From positions 23,322,244-23,386,243 of the forward strand of contig CM072516.1 of NCBI GenBank assembly GCA_036898135.1: 64,000 nucleotides of DNA, in the 5' to 3' direction. The DNA comes from Oncomelania hupensis. Its lineage: Eukaryota; Mollusca; Gastropoda; Littorinimorpha; Pomatiopsidae. Within the stretch, counting starts at the first letter, position 1; every line of letters starts with the position of its first letter. Positions 33,664 through 64,000 of the stretch are shown in pieces. The position numbers and the translations under genes are program-made. Below the pieces are notes generated by a model. That model was not told where the DNA came from and did not search any database. It was given only the letters and a program-made list of their open reading frames with translations.

Positions 33664-35067
33664 ACAGATTTCAAACCAGTCCAGTACTGATTGCTGTGCT
33701 TTTGTGTTTTGTGTGGCATTTGGTTGGGTTCTTGGCTTGAATGTTTGACTGTTCCTGTTTAAAAGCCATGTGACTGTGATTGATATTGGGATTCAAAATT
33801 GTGTAAATCCAGCATGATATACATCTTGAGTAAACGAGAAAATTATTAAGTGATATGGATTATGTGAAACTGAGTAGGAATTTTAGCTGATAGTTTCCAA
33901 TTGTTTGAATTCTTACAACGTTAATAATTGTTCATATTTGTTTTTATTGTTATTTCTTTGAATTGTTTTTAATCACAGCATGTACATACCTTACAAATTA
34001 AATGTAATGATTGATATTGCAATTGGCATATGTTTGGCATCAAGGCTTTTTCCATCTCTTGTACTGGTTTTGTTTGTCAACGTCCGGAAACTGGCATCTA
34101 TGCAATGGTTAACATCTTTTAAAGTGTATAAATTATCAGCTTTTTTAAAATGAAGGTGTGTAAATATCAGTTAGCAGATCTGTGTGCATGTGCGTTCATG
34201 CAATCGCTGACAGACTGAAAAGAATCGTTATCGTATTGGTCACACACCACACAAGTGCTCTTGTTCGAGTCTAATTCAAGAATTATTACAAAGTATTGTT
34301 AATAGTATGTTCTAATGTAGTAATTCATTTTGTCCAAATATGTTTAGTTTGATTTTGATCGGAAAAGTTTGCTTCTGTTAATATAAGCTAATAAATATAC
34401 TAGTCTTTGGTGTAGGATATTCACTCACGTCACCAACCTTTCCTTTTCTTAATTTACCTTCGGATGTTAAATGGCATGTAAACTATTAATCTTTCCTGTG
34501 ATATTTAAAAGAAATGTAATCCTGAAAATTCTGGAATGATGCTGCAATGATGTTTAAGAAGTTGGTGATGCAATAATACAAAATAAAATTCACTTTCAGT
34601 CTTTGACTCTAATTAATGTCTGTGCTATCATTCTGCATCACGATCCTTTCTTTCAAATAAAAGTGCCTTCTTTATGAATTCATGTTTATTCATGTTCTCA
34701 GCGTATCAACTACCTACAGGCTACTCTTATGTTAATAATATCTGAACATAAAAAACATGTTGATTGTGTACAACCATTTTGAAAGTAATTATGTACTACG
34801 ATAAAAAAATTGTTATACATCTTAGAAGGCATGATAGTAATAAAAGTGTGAAATTTGATATAATTAAAACCTGTCTCATCGCATAAGTCAATCAGTAAAG
34901 TTTATACACCATTTCATTCAAAGTTAGCTTAGTAACTGTTCCATACTGCTCCAGTTTTAAAGGTACGTCAATACAGTGACAGGTTAATCTTTTCACATTC
35001 ACGCAAACTAAATCTACAGTTCATACATTGTAGCATATTTGTTCAATTGCGACTGTAGGCTTCTGAA
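33664..35067. terminator. Tail-to-tail 3' UTRs of PRDM10-like and SREK1IP1
   Basis: The PRDM10-like 3' UTR runs from 33664; the best late poly(A) signal is AATAAA at 34656-34661. SREK1IP1 ends at 35068 on the other strand, with a minus-strand signal (TTTATT on plus) at 34685-34690. The two signals are within 40 bases, so the transcripts probably end back to back or overlap slightly. Confidence 0.6.
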
Positions 35068-39431
<4,364 letters not shown>

Positions 39432-40029
39432 CTGTGAAAACGAAGAACAGTTTAGTGATATGATCTGTTCACAAAAGGGATTATACATCAAAAAGCAAAT
39501 TCAAATAAAATTCTAGATTTTGTTGATCTTACCCTAAAAATGAAAGCTGGCTACAAAAACACACCCAGCAAGTACAAGGTTCATACTCCCCAATGCCTGG
39601 TGGCCCATGATTATGTTTAGTTTGTCTTGGCATCAGACGATGTATCTGTATCTGTAGAAAATGTTGTTTCCATCCAGAGACCTGGCATAGACGCAACAGT
39701 AGGGTGCGCAGCGTGAAGCTGATTTATGGACACCTGGCAGTTGCCAGAGTTGACTTGAAACACTTAGTAGATTCTGAGCTGACTGTAGAGTAGAGTCATC
39801 CAAGTGTTTCCAAGCCACAGTTGTTCTGGGAAGAATGAATTTTGATATTGTTCCATGTTACAGTGTGGTACCACAAAGCATCTGTTATTGTTCTTAATTA
39901 AGATGTCGATTTTTTTTTGAGAGGAGGGGTGGGGGTGGGGGGTGGCAGAAGTTGGTGGGCGAGCATCAGGAATGAAAGTGGAGGCATGCTTTTTGAAAGG
40001 TGATAAAGTCAGCTGGTGGCATAGCAAGT

Positions 40030-41330
40030 ACTAGTCTTGACTTGACTGATCGGCACTTGAGGCCTTATGGTCTGTTTGTCATTCTACAAACTTAACACTT
40101 TACTAAATGGCAAAAAACTGCGTGGTGGTCAGGGTTACATTAATCAGTTCTGGCAATCAGGGTCATACAGAGATGGCAGATCTTTCCAATGAATGCCCAA
40201 TCTGCTTTTAAAAGCATACACCAAGGGAGCAGTCACTATCACATTCGGGAGGCTGTTCTAGGTGGAGACAACACACTTAGAGAAGAAGTTACCCAGAACG
40301 TTCAGCTTGTATCTGTCTTTTTTTAAACTTCAAGAAATTATCTTGAAGCGTTGTGTTTGTTGACAGCTTGAACTCTCGCAATTGCACATCATAGTACTGA
40401 TGAAGGTATTTATAGACCTCTATCATGTCTCCACGATGTCCTCTGTGCTCAAGCGATGGGAGTCTCAGTGCACACAGTGACAGTCTTTCTGAATATGGCT
40501 TATCTCTCAGTGATGCCAATAACTTGGTTGCTCTTCTCTGAAAATCCTCTGTGTCGCTGCACAGCATTTTGTAATGTGGTTGCCACACACAATGTCCATA
40601 TTCTAGCATGGTGGTGCACTAATAAAACTTGGTAACCCACAATCTTATTTGCCTTTGTCATCATGTGTGCCACATGTTCCTTGAAAGAGAGACGGCAGTC
40701 TACCAACATCCCCAGATTTCTCTATACTTCTGACTCCCCTAGTGTCAAACTTGTCTCTGATCCATCTGCGCCCTTTCCTTTCATGTATCAAGTTGCCTCT
40801 GACTTTTGTGCTCCCAACTTTAGCACACTACATTTCTGAGGGTGAAATCTTAGTAGCCATCTATCTGACCACCTTTGTAGCTCATCCAGATCACTCTGTA
40901 GGTTGCTGGGCCCATCATCGGTATCGGTCCTGGTGTATAGTTTTGTGTCATCTGTGAACATCTTTGTTGTGCATCTGGTGTTGTCTGGCAGATGTTGTCT
41001 GGCAGATAATTAATGAAGGTAACGAAGAGCAGTGGGCCGAATACCTGCCTTGTGGGATGCCACTGCAGACTTGCATCATGCTAGAGTAAAGACCATTTAC
41101 CACCACTCACTGCTGCCTCTCTGCCAGACAGTTCACAATCCACCATAACACCTTTCCCATGATACCACATGCACTAATCTTGGCAAGCAATCTTATGTGT
41201 GGATGTGGCACTGTATTGAACGCCTTCATATAGTCCATGTATACTGCATCAACACTGCCCCCACTTCCTCCCTCCGCCCCCCCCCCCACCCCCGTACTCC
41301 CCCCGTCTGGTCAACAATCTTGTAGAAGAG
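40030..41330 (-). mobile_element. Decayed CR1-like LINE
   Basis: Minus-strand coding blocks in order: VDAVYMDYMKAFNTVPH (reverse-transcriptase motif A, 41289-41107), then LVDCRLSFKEHVAHMMTKAN (40709 onward), then LEYGHCVWQP, QRRATKLL and RGDMIEVYKYLH (40609-40289). Frames are broken between blocks. The 3' end has (TCAAG)n, seen as CTTGACTTGACT at about 40035-40048, and also occurs alone at 13850-13915. A C-rich run (41278-41303) marks the 5' side. It may lie in the unseen first intron of SREK1IP1. Confidence 0.75.
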
Positions 41331-41499
41331 GGTGAGACGGAGTTGTTTGCGTCACTACTGAAGCACTGTGAAGTCGTACTTTGTGAGGAGACCTGTTACA
41401 AAGCCAGGAGAGGCGGTTCGAAAGTGACTAGAGATGAATCAGATTGCTTTCCGTTGTACATGCTTAATCCTGTCAATGTCTTGCTTCATGTGTATGTGC

Positions 41500-41622
41500 C
41501 CAAAGGCTGCAAATGGGCGCCTTGGACAGCTTGAGTCAGATCCTGTATCAACCAGCGCCTTGAGCAGCTCTCTAGCGGTAAAAGCGCTATAGTATATAAG
41601 AACGATTAAATAAATAAATGAC
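41500..41622 (+). repeat. SINE-like tail, copy 1
   Basis: The segment GGCGCCTTGGACAGCTTGAG, then AGATCCTGTATC, then a TATATAAGAACGATTAAATA end, matches 58262-58375 (GGCGCCCTGAATGGCTTGAA ... ATAAGAACAATTACATAAA). An AT-rich repeating end fits a SINE or LINE 3' tail. Confidence 0.6.
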
Positions 41623-43319
41623 TCAAATTGGGTAATCTTTTCGTCAAGGTATTCGGGTGGACTTAGAATTCATTTACAAATGTACTTACGTTAATATTTA
41701 TGAACTGTTTTAAGTAATTTAGCTTAAGTCTTATTAGTTATTTTTCCACGCTTTAATTCTACAAATACGCACTAGACCATAATTTTGCTTTCGTCCATTC
41801 ATAGTAACGTCCAAACGTACATTCCACAATGAATCACCTTTAAATTAATTTTATCAGAAACAAGACAAATCTATTGTAGATTAATACAAACCCAACCTGT
41901 AATGTCGTGACTCATTATTTCGAAGTAAAAGGCGAATGTTGGATGTCATGAATGTTCTTTACTTTTCGTTTCTCTCTGCTGGTCTTCAACAGAAGGGACA
42001 GCACCCTATACCAGCAAGGGAGATCAACCCAAAGTTACATTCATCATTATAAAGGTTATTACTTCCAGTGCAGTATCTGAGGGAAAAAGGGTATGCTGAT
42101 AGCTATGTTCTGTATTATTTTAAACACACAAAATTAAATAAATAAATAAATGTAAATTAAACTAAACAAAAAGTATACAGACCAACCTTTAATTTCCAAA
42201 GCGCTTCACAAACTCTTTAGTTTTGGCAATGTGCCGTTTCTCAATGTGCATGCATCCACTTTAGTTTGTGTAGTGACTTGTTCTTTGATAGAGGGCAGGC
42301 ATCCCTTTGAATTGTAGCTGGTGTACTATTCAAATTAAAAATACGATAGATTTTCCCAATGTGCATGCATTGACTTCACATGTTCTGTGATAGTGGGCAG
42401 GCATCCCATTGAATTGTTGCTGGCGTACTATTCAAATGAAAAATAATAAAAACAACCTACACGGGTTAAAAACAAAAATAAAAAATTTAATTAAAAAAAA
42501 ACACTGAATATTAAACAGCGGTGTGGATAATAGTGGCATAAAAGCTTCTCATCATTATCAGCATTTTTGTATGAACATATAAATGCATTTTTGATAGCAT
42601 GTTTTTTTGTAGATTATAGTCACACGACACTTTCGCATATAGGTGACTACTGGACCGATTTATACTGACACCAGCCGGCCAGTTGTTGGTAAAGGGGAAA
42701 ATAATATTTGATAGCATGAAAAGGATTCAATTTATATTTAAACACCATCCAGCGCTGTAGATGAAGAAATGAAGACAGTACAATATGGCAGAAGAAACAC
42801 TGAGAAAAACCCAAAGCAGATGACACAGTGTTTTTTATTTTTATTTCTTTCGTTTAGTATAATCATACTTTGTTTTCTATCTTTATTTGTGCAAAGTGAG
42901 TAAACATCAGTCAACAATTTCCACAAATACATTTTATTTATTAAATTACAATACTAATTGAACTTTCCTCACACGAATAAAATAACATACTAAGCCAGCG
43001 TAGTGAAACAAAACAATAACTTACCAAAACCTTGTAACAATGGTTAAAATGATATAAAAGTATAGCTGTACAAAACAAAGAATTAAAAAGAAATCAATGC
43101 ATTCATAGCAGAATATTGCATAATTAACACAAGCCTCTTCGCTCTTGGAAAAACAATATGGGTAAAACCAGCGGCAACGTTCTGACTAGTAGCATGTCAC
43201 TACTAATCCATAGGCAGGTATACATGGCCATAGTTTTATTGTTCAAATATAACATTCTAAGCAAAATCATCATCTCATTATTATTTTTTTTTCTTACATC
43301 TTCCATTGTGAACACATTC
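41623..43319. other. Spacer and ALG6 3' UTR
   Basis: Contains a degenerate two-copy tandem repeat (about 42242-42355 and 42358-42455; shared phrases CAATGTGCATGCAT, GGGCAGGCATCCC, TACTATTCAAAT). ALG6 ends at 43320 on the minus strand; candidate poly(A) signals (TTTATT on plus) occur near 42934. A possible first exon of SREK1IP1 could lie here but is not recognised. Confidence 0.45.
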
Positions 43320-58718
<15,399 letters not shown>

Positions 58719-59137
58719 TGCCTAAATCTTTTGTTGACAACCAACACGTTTCACTTTTGTATTCTTATTCTGTTAAATTCTAAAAATAAGAAAATTGGTA
58801 ACTTAAGTCTATTTATAGCTTCTTTTTTTTTAAGTACAAATATTTCATGTATACTCAAAAGTTAATAGTTTTTATAATTTCTATTAGTATTCTTTATATG
58901 TTATGCTTCGTTTAATTGTGTTTTGTTGCATACATATAACGAAAATAAATTATTCTTTTAATAATTGTATTATGTTTGCTCCGGTAGCTTGAGATGTTGA
59001 AGCCCAACTTCCGGTCTGTCATTCTAAAGATTCTGAGTCATAACGTAAAATAAGAGACCCAAATGTAAAAGTTGGCAAGTGGAATAATAACCATTATTTT
59101 TTGTGAGATTGTGATAATTGTGCCACAGAACTGAAGA
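58719..59137. promoter_or_regulatory. Head-to-head promoter of ALG6 and VPS28
   Basis: The two start codons are 419 bases apart, facing away from each other. An ETS-type ACTTCCGG is at 59007-59014. No TATA box stands out near either start. A shared promoter is inferred from spacing and motif. Confidence 0.55.
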
Positions 59138-62100
59138 ATGTTTTCGGGCGTCCAGACAAGTTCGGGTAAAAAGACTATTGTTTAAGAAATACTCAAATAC
59201 TTGAAATAGGATGGAATTGGAAATATTTAGATCGATTACAATCGACATGAATTCACATGTATTGACATTGCCAATCAATTATACCTGTAAATGTTACTTT
59301 TTGTTAGCTATCACAGAATCAGTGATGAGGCAATTAAAAATTTACTCGGAGGGAAAATCACATGTCTGCTTGTGACTTCAGAACTTCCAAAGATATATAT
59401 ATCGGTTGATAAAGGTGTTCAGTTTTAGATGTATTGTAATTGTCACTTATTGTGGCATATATTAATATTGTTATCATTGTGCCATCTATCCGCTATTGTC
59501 TTAGTTATTTTTGTAATTGAAGTTGTTAAAACTTATAATATTTATAATAATTATGTACACATTTTTTAAAGAAATTAACTCAAACAGTCCAAAATACATA
59601 CAATATTTTAATGGATTAATTTAATAACTTGTTGAACAGTAATGTTTGTTATTTTCAGGTCAAACCAACAATCCTGGACTCTATGAGGTAGGAAAAATAA
59701 TTTTCATCAATTTTTCAGCTATGGGATCTACAAATCAAGTGTCTAACTGAATGCTGTACCTACTATGCTATTATAGTTATCCATTTAAAAAATTTATTCA
59801 CCATCCTAGAAATCATTTACTCATTACTGTTTTACTAAAGTGTTTTGCCGAGTAAAACTTACTTATTAATTGACATTTTAAGCATTTTCCATCTAGAAAA
59901 GCAACTGAAATAAGATAACAAGTACATGATGATATGAATGTTTGTGTGGGCAGTCTATAACAATGACTAAATCAATGATTGCAACTGTGAGATAAATCTA
60001 ACATGCAAACAATTGGAAAGTTAATGTGTGTAATTGTTCTTCAACCCGATAGAGTATCCACAGTATCTTGAAAAATGGGTAGATCAAATTATTTTCAAGG
60101 TGGTGGATCTGTTATTTCTTTACAAGATGGTGGATCTGTTATTTATTTTGTATCAGTTTAATTTTCTGTTACTTCGGTTTCAGGAAGTCAAACTGTACCG
60201 CACAGCAAGAGAAAGAGAAAAGTAAGTTTCTATTATACTTGTGCAAAGCCCAAATAAGTACTTCTAGTACAGGTTTTCGATGTTGTATGTATTGTTATAA
60301 CTTAACCCTTTGGAGACGATATTATTTTTTGAAGTGAGTAACCTATCCTATCTTATTCTATCCCGTAACTCTGAGGTCATTGACATTGGGGCACCACAGA
60401 TGATCGTTTAACCAGCGTACTCCATCTTTCTCTGTCCTCAGCAATCCTGGTGGCTTCGCTCAGTGTCAAGCCAGTCCATTCTCGAATGTTGTCCTCCCAT
60501 CTCTTTTTTGGTCTCCCTCTTCTTCTACCTCTTGGAGTGGAAGTGGTAGCATAAAAAAATGCCACTTTTCGATCTGGCAGAAAGTGGTCTGCCTATTTTT
60601 GTTATTTTTAAAATTTTGGCCATTCTGAAACTTTTAAGATGTAGAGGAGGGTATACATTTTCTAAAAGCAGATGGATTGGACTTTCAAAATATGTTAGCA
60701 TTTATAAAGTAAATGAATTTGTATTTTGTTAAAATCTATGGAGTGTGTTTTTGTGAATGTGATGGCCTGTTTACTCCAAATGCACTTGGAACGAAGAAAA
60801 GTGTGGCATGTAACCTCCATCATTATCACTGAGGTTATTAATTATTGCTGTCCAATTCTAAATCTTACCATTCAAGTTCATTTTATTCACACAAAACCCC
60901 ACCATTTCATTTGCAATGCAGGCAGTTAGTTTCCTCAAACAAAGCATCTGATTGTTTAATTTTTTAAATTTTATTTTGTTGGTCTACAGTGCAAATCAGA
61001 GAATGAGAGATGCTCTTCTGTCGAACAGTCTTCTTCATGGGCTGACAGATCAGCCGTTTCTTCATTTAGGCACAGCAAGTTAGGACCAGTAGATCAGCAT
61101 GATCGTCTCCTATGGGTTAAGATTGATACTTGTTTGTTTCAGGTATGATAACATGGCAGATTTGTATGCCGTGATAAACACACTACAGAGCCTAGAGAAG
61201 GCGTACATTCGCGATGCAGTGCAACCAAAAGAGTAAGTCACAATACCTTTGAATTTATCAGAATTAAGTTTGGGTTTCTTGTAGCTTTAGTATAATTTAC
61301 AAATCTTTCTTCTGTTAAGTACATTTCTGTCTGCAAGTAAATCTATAATTTAATAATAATAATAATAATAATAAGGATATTTATATAGTGCTTTTTCTCA
61401 AGGAACAATATCAGTTCAGAGCGCAGTACTCACGCATTCATTCTAAACATCCGGCTTCATACAAAATAAAATCAGACACTTGCTAACAAATAAGAGACGA
61501 GGGCGGGAGGAGAAGGGGAGATGAGGGCAGTATTTGATTATGGGAGGCAAGATCAGAAACATTTAAGAAAGAGATGAGTTTTCAAGTTGGATTTGAAAGT
61601 AGCTATGTTTGAAGAGCTGCGAAGAGAGAGGGGAAGAGAGTTCCAAGTTGAAGGGCCAAGCACTGAGAAAGATCGACAGCCAGCAGAGCAAACACATGTA
61701 TCAAAATTGGAAATGTTTTGTTGCTAAATCTATCATAATATTGTTATTTTATTTTGTAATCATAGTCACAGTTTGCATGACATTGGGTATATAAAGCAGC
61801 ATTCCTGAACCAAGTTGCATAAATCATGAACATCAGAAACGAGTTTGAATTAGGCATTCTGCCGAATGTTTTATTTAATGAAGCCATAGGGAATCCTGTA
61901 TATGATATGTGTCAATTGGAAAAAAATGTCAGTAAGTGTAAGAACAGTTTTGCTTTAGTTTTTGGTGCTTTTTTAAAAATAACAATTAGAATTATGCTTC
62001 ACTTTTTAGCTGTTTTAATTAGTTGTTTTTTGTACACAATTTTTTTTATTGTTGTATGCGCTTATTTATCTAATGTAATTTATTAACGATTATTACTGTA

Positions 62101-63794
62101 ATTATAGGTACACAGCCAACTGCTCCAAGCTGATGGTGCAGTATAAAGCAGCCTTCAAACAAGTGCAAAGTGACTTTCATACTGTGGAAGATTTCATGAA
62201 AAAATATAGGGTAATGTGACTGTCATTGTATCAATCAATGTCAGTGTCTTTAATGTCTTTCACTAGTTCAGTTGTGACAAAGTATGTGAGGTTTTGTAAT
62301 TTGTCAGATAATTTTTATTATTAATATTTATTTTACTTTTAAAACTTAAGTTATAAAAATTTACTTTGAATGGAAGTGCATCTGAATGTGTTGTGGATCT
62401 AAATCACCTCAGGATGAATGTGAAACGCTGTATTCACTCTGTACTCTGTAAATAAATGTTAGCATTATTTATTGGTACAGTATTAGTTTGAGCAAATATT
62501 CTCTTGCAGGTAATGGCATATACTTCACATTCTGATCCATTTTGTCTGTGTCATAGTTATTTTATTTACGATTACAGTTGGACTGCCCAGCAGCTTTGGA
62601 ACGCATCAAGGAAGGCCGACCTATCACTATTAAAGATGACAAGGGTAATACAAGCAAGTGCATTGCTGACATTGTCTCGGTGAGTTTTGACTTTCTATAT
62701 ATATTTTTTAATGCTTCTCTTGCTCTTTGTAATGCTCATGTTAGAGGCGACAGTTTATATATTTTTTGCTTGCAAAAGTAAGAGTGAAATAAATTATAAC
62801 TTTTTGAGGATTGGAGACATTGCAAGTGCATTTTGAGTTATATTTTTGAAAGTCCAGGACAGGAGAGCTTAACACTTTTTTTTTTGTTGCAAGATCAAGG
62901 TATGTCCATTGGGTGATGTTTAAACATCAGTTTGTTTCCCTTTCACACTTGTTATCAAAATTTTAAACTAATTAAAGGTAAAGATATATATGTCAGCATT
63001 GTTCAAGATTATTATAATTGTTTGTTGTCATCAACATCATCATCTTGAGAGGGGAAGACAACACAATTTTGATGCTTTGTGAGCTTAATGTATAGTTTAA
63101 TTTTGATTTGAAATTGTCATCTTAGTAAAGTATTCCTTATAAATTGAGTATTATATGAATTTGTTTACAGTTGTTCATCACCATTATGGACAAGCTGCGA
63201 CTGGAAATCAGAGCCATGGATGAGGTAACTTTTGTGCTGTTATCTTTGAAATAGCAAACACCCTTAAGTCGGCACATTTGGAGTGAAGAAAAAGCGTGCA
63301 TACAACATTCTTTATGATTTTATCGTAATTGTGTATTCTTCTATTTTATTATTGTCCTTCCTCATCTTTTGCCTTTTGCAGCCAATATATGTTTATACCA
63401 AGTCTTCAGCTTGATGTCCACCAAAACATTTTGTATAGTTTTTAATGATAAATGTGCTTCATATGCTTTCATAATGACTTTTTTTTTTCTTATAAGTATC
63501 AAGTTATGTTCCTTTCAACAATAAGAAAGCTAACTGAAAGGCCTTCTTTTTATTACCAATGATGCAGTTGACATCTCTTCTTAACAGTTTGTATAAGTCA
63601 TTACAGGGCTAACAAACTAGATTGTGTTTTGCATTGTACAGATATAAACCCTGAATCACTCTATAGAATAATAGTTTGTTACTAATTATTTTATTTTTTT
63701 AGATCCATCCAGATTTGCGTGAGTTGATGGAGACCATGAACAGAATGAGCATCCTTCCTGCAGAATTTGAAGGCCGTTCAAAAGTGCAGAAATG
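59138..63794 (+). CDS. VPS28: VPS28, ESCRT-I subunit (3' end outside window)
   Basis: Eight exons in phase: 59138-59165, 59659-59687, 60184-60221, 61143-61232, 62108-62210, 62578-62679, 63171-63224 and 63703-63794. The protein so far reads with [90 protein letters not shown] and [14 protein letters not shown], matching human VPS28 throughout. About 178 residues are present; the last 40-50, part of the C-terminal four-helix bundle, lie to the right. VPS28 works in the ESCRT-I complex with TSG101 and VPS37, sorting ubiquitinated cargo at endosomes. Its C-terminal domain contacts ESCRT-II. Confidence 0.95.
60335..60545 (-). mobile_element. LINE 3' tail fragment in VPS28 intron 3
   Basis: On the minus strand it encodes [20 protein letters not shown], then [16 protein letters not shown] and SSVVPQCQ, ending in a TTACGGGATAGAATAAGATA repeat. 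Same family as 17075-17270. Confidence 0.85.
61352..61690. repeat. Dispersed repeat with (AAT)n end
   Basis: An AAT run (61352-61374) followed by GGATATTTATATAGTGCTTT, then GC-richer sequence to about 61690. Reminiscent of SINE-like elements common in molluscs, whose copies end in AAT repeats; no second copy in the window. In VPS28 intron 4. Confidence 0.45.
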
Positions 63795-63902
63795 GTAAAG
63801 ACGTTTTTCCAGCCTGTAAAATTTAACTTTGCCATAAATTCTTATGCTACTTTGTGTTTGTCATTGTTGTTTGAGTGCGAACATGGAGAAATGACAACCC
63901 TT

Positions 63903-64000
63903 CAGGGTTCGCACGCACCTTAAAAGTACTTAAAAGTACTTAGATTTTGACACCCCTATTTTAAGGCCTTAAAAGTCCTTCGAAATTAAAGTTTTCTATC
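63903..64000 (+). mobile_element. hAT-like element end, cut by window edge
   Basis: CAGGGTTCGCACGCACCTTA followed by repeated CTTAAAAGTA(C)TT and AAGTCCTT phrases is the typical terminal sequence of a widespread hAT-like family (CAGGGTTC...CTTGAAAGTCC). The other end is beyond the window. Confidence 0.5.

Noticed and set aside
61609..62086. Two plus-strand ORFs in VPS28 intron 4
   Set aside because: One lies in repeat sequence and the other is a hydrophobic frame typical of T-rich intron DNA; VPS28 exons 4 and 5 join directly.

Overview
This window looks like animal nuclear DNA, most likely from a mollusc or another lophotrochozoan. The reasons are small exons bounded by GT/AG introns, metazoan single-copy genes on both strands, AT-rich introns, and a dense mix of LINE, SINE, BEL/Pao, hAT-like and other inverted-repeat transposons. 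The phylum is an inference from repeat style and protein similarity. No species can be named from the sequence alone.

Seven conserved genes can be assembled exon by exon. In order they are: a two-exon gene for an HTH/KPWE-motif peroxin (PEX39-like, minus, 4665-6569); a steroid 5-alpha-reductase-like enzyme (plus, 7833-11241, first exon not found); CHCHD7 (minus, 12581-14234); a PR-domain C2H2 zinc-finger protein closest to PRDM10 (plus, 16138-33663, 11 coding exons); SREK1IP1 (minus, 35068-39431, first exon not found); ALG6 (minus, 43320-58718, 14 exons); and VPS28 (plus, 59138-63794, running off the right edge). They share no pathway; they cover peroxisome import, steroid or lipid reduction, mitochondrial CX9C proteins, transcription, splicing, N-glycan assembly and ESCRT-I. 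Three neighbouring pairs are head to head (PEX39-like/SRD5A-like, CHCHD7/PRDM10-like, ALG6/VPS28) and two are tail to tail (SRD5A-like/CHCHD7, PRDM10-like/SREK1IP1). An unassigned plus-strand ORF at 37109 starts at an ETS-type promoter motif inside a SREK1IP1 intron.

Most of the rest is mobile DNA. The clearest element is a young BEL/Pao-type LTR element (51642-56748). Its two 757-bp LTRs look identical, it has a perfect TTTAT target duplication, and it carries one long intact gag ORF but no pol; it lies in ALG6 intron 2. Three solo LTRs of another family (9420-10057, 20768-21360, 46648-47216) each have a different perfect 5-bp target duplication. An L2/CR1-like LINE with an intact 1037-codon endonuclease/reverse-transcriptase ORF sits in the last PRDM10-like intron. 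At least seven fragments of a second LINE family, a decayed CR1-like LINE, several SINE-like repeats and several inverted-repeat DNA transposons fill other introns. Two copies of a dispersed repeat are packed with TCAAGGTCA nuclear-receptor sites.

Left edge (1-2800): no gene recognised, possibly the 3' end of an upstream plus-strand gene. Right edge: VPS28 lacks its last exon or exons, and a hAT-like terminal sequence starts at 63903.
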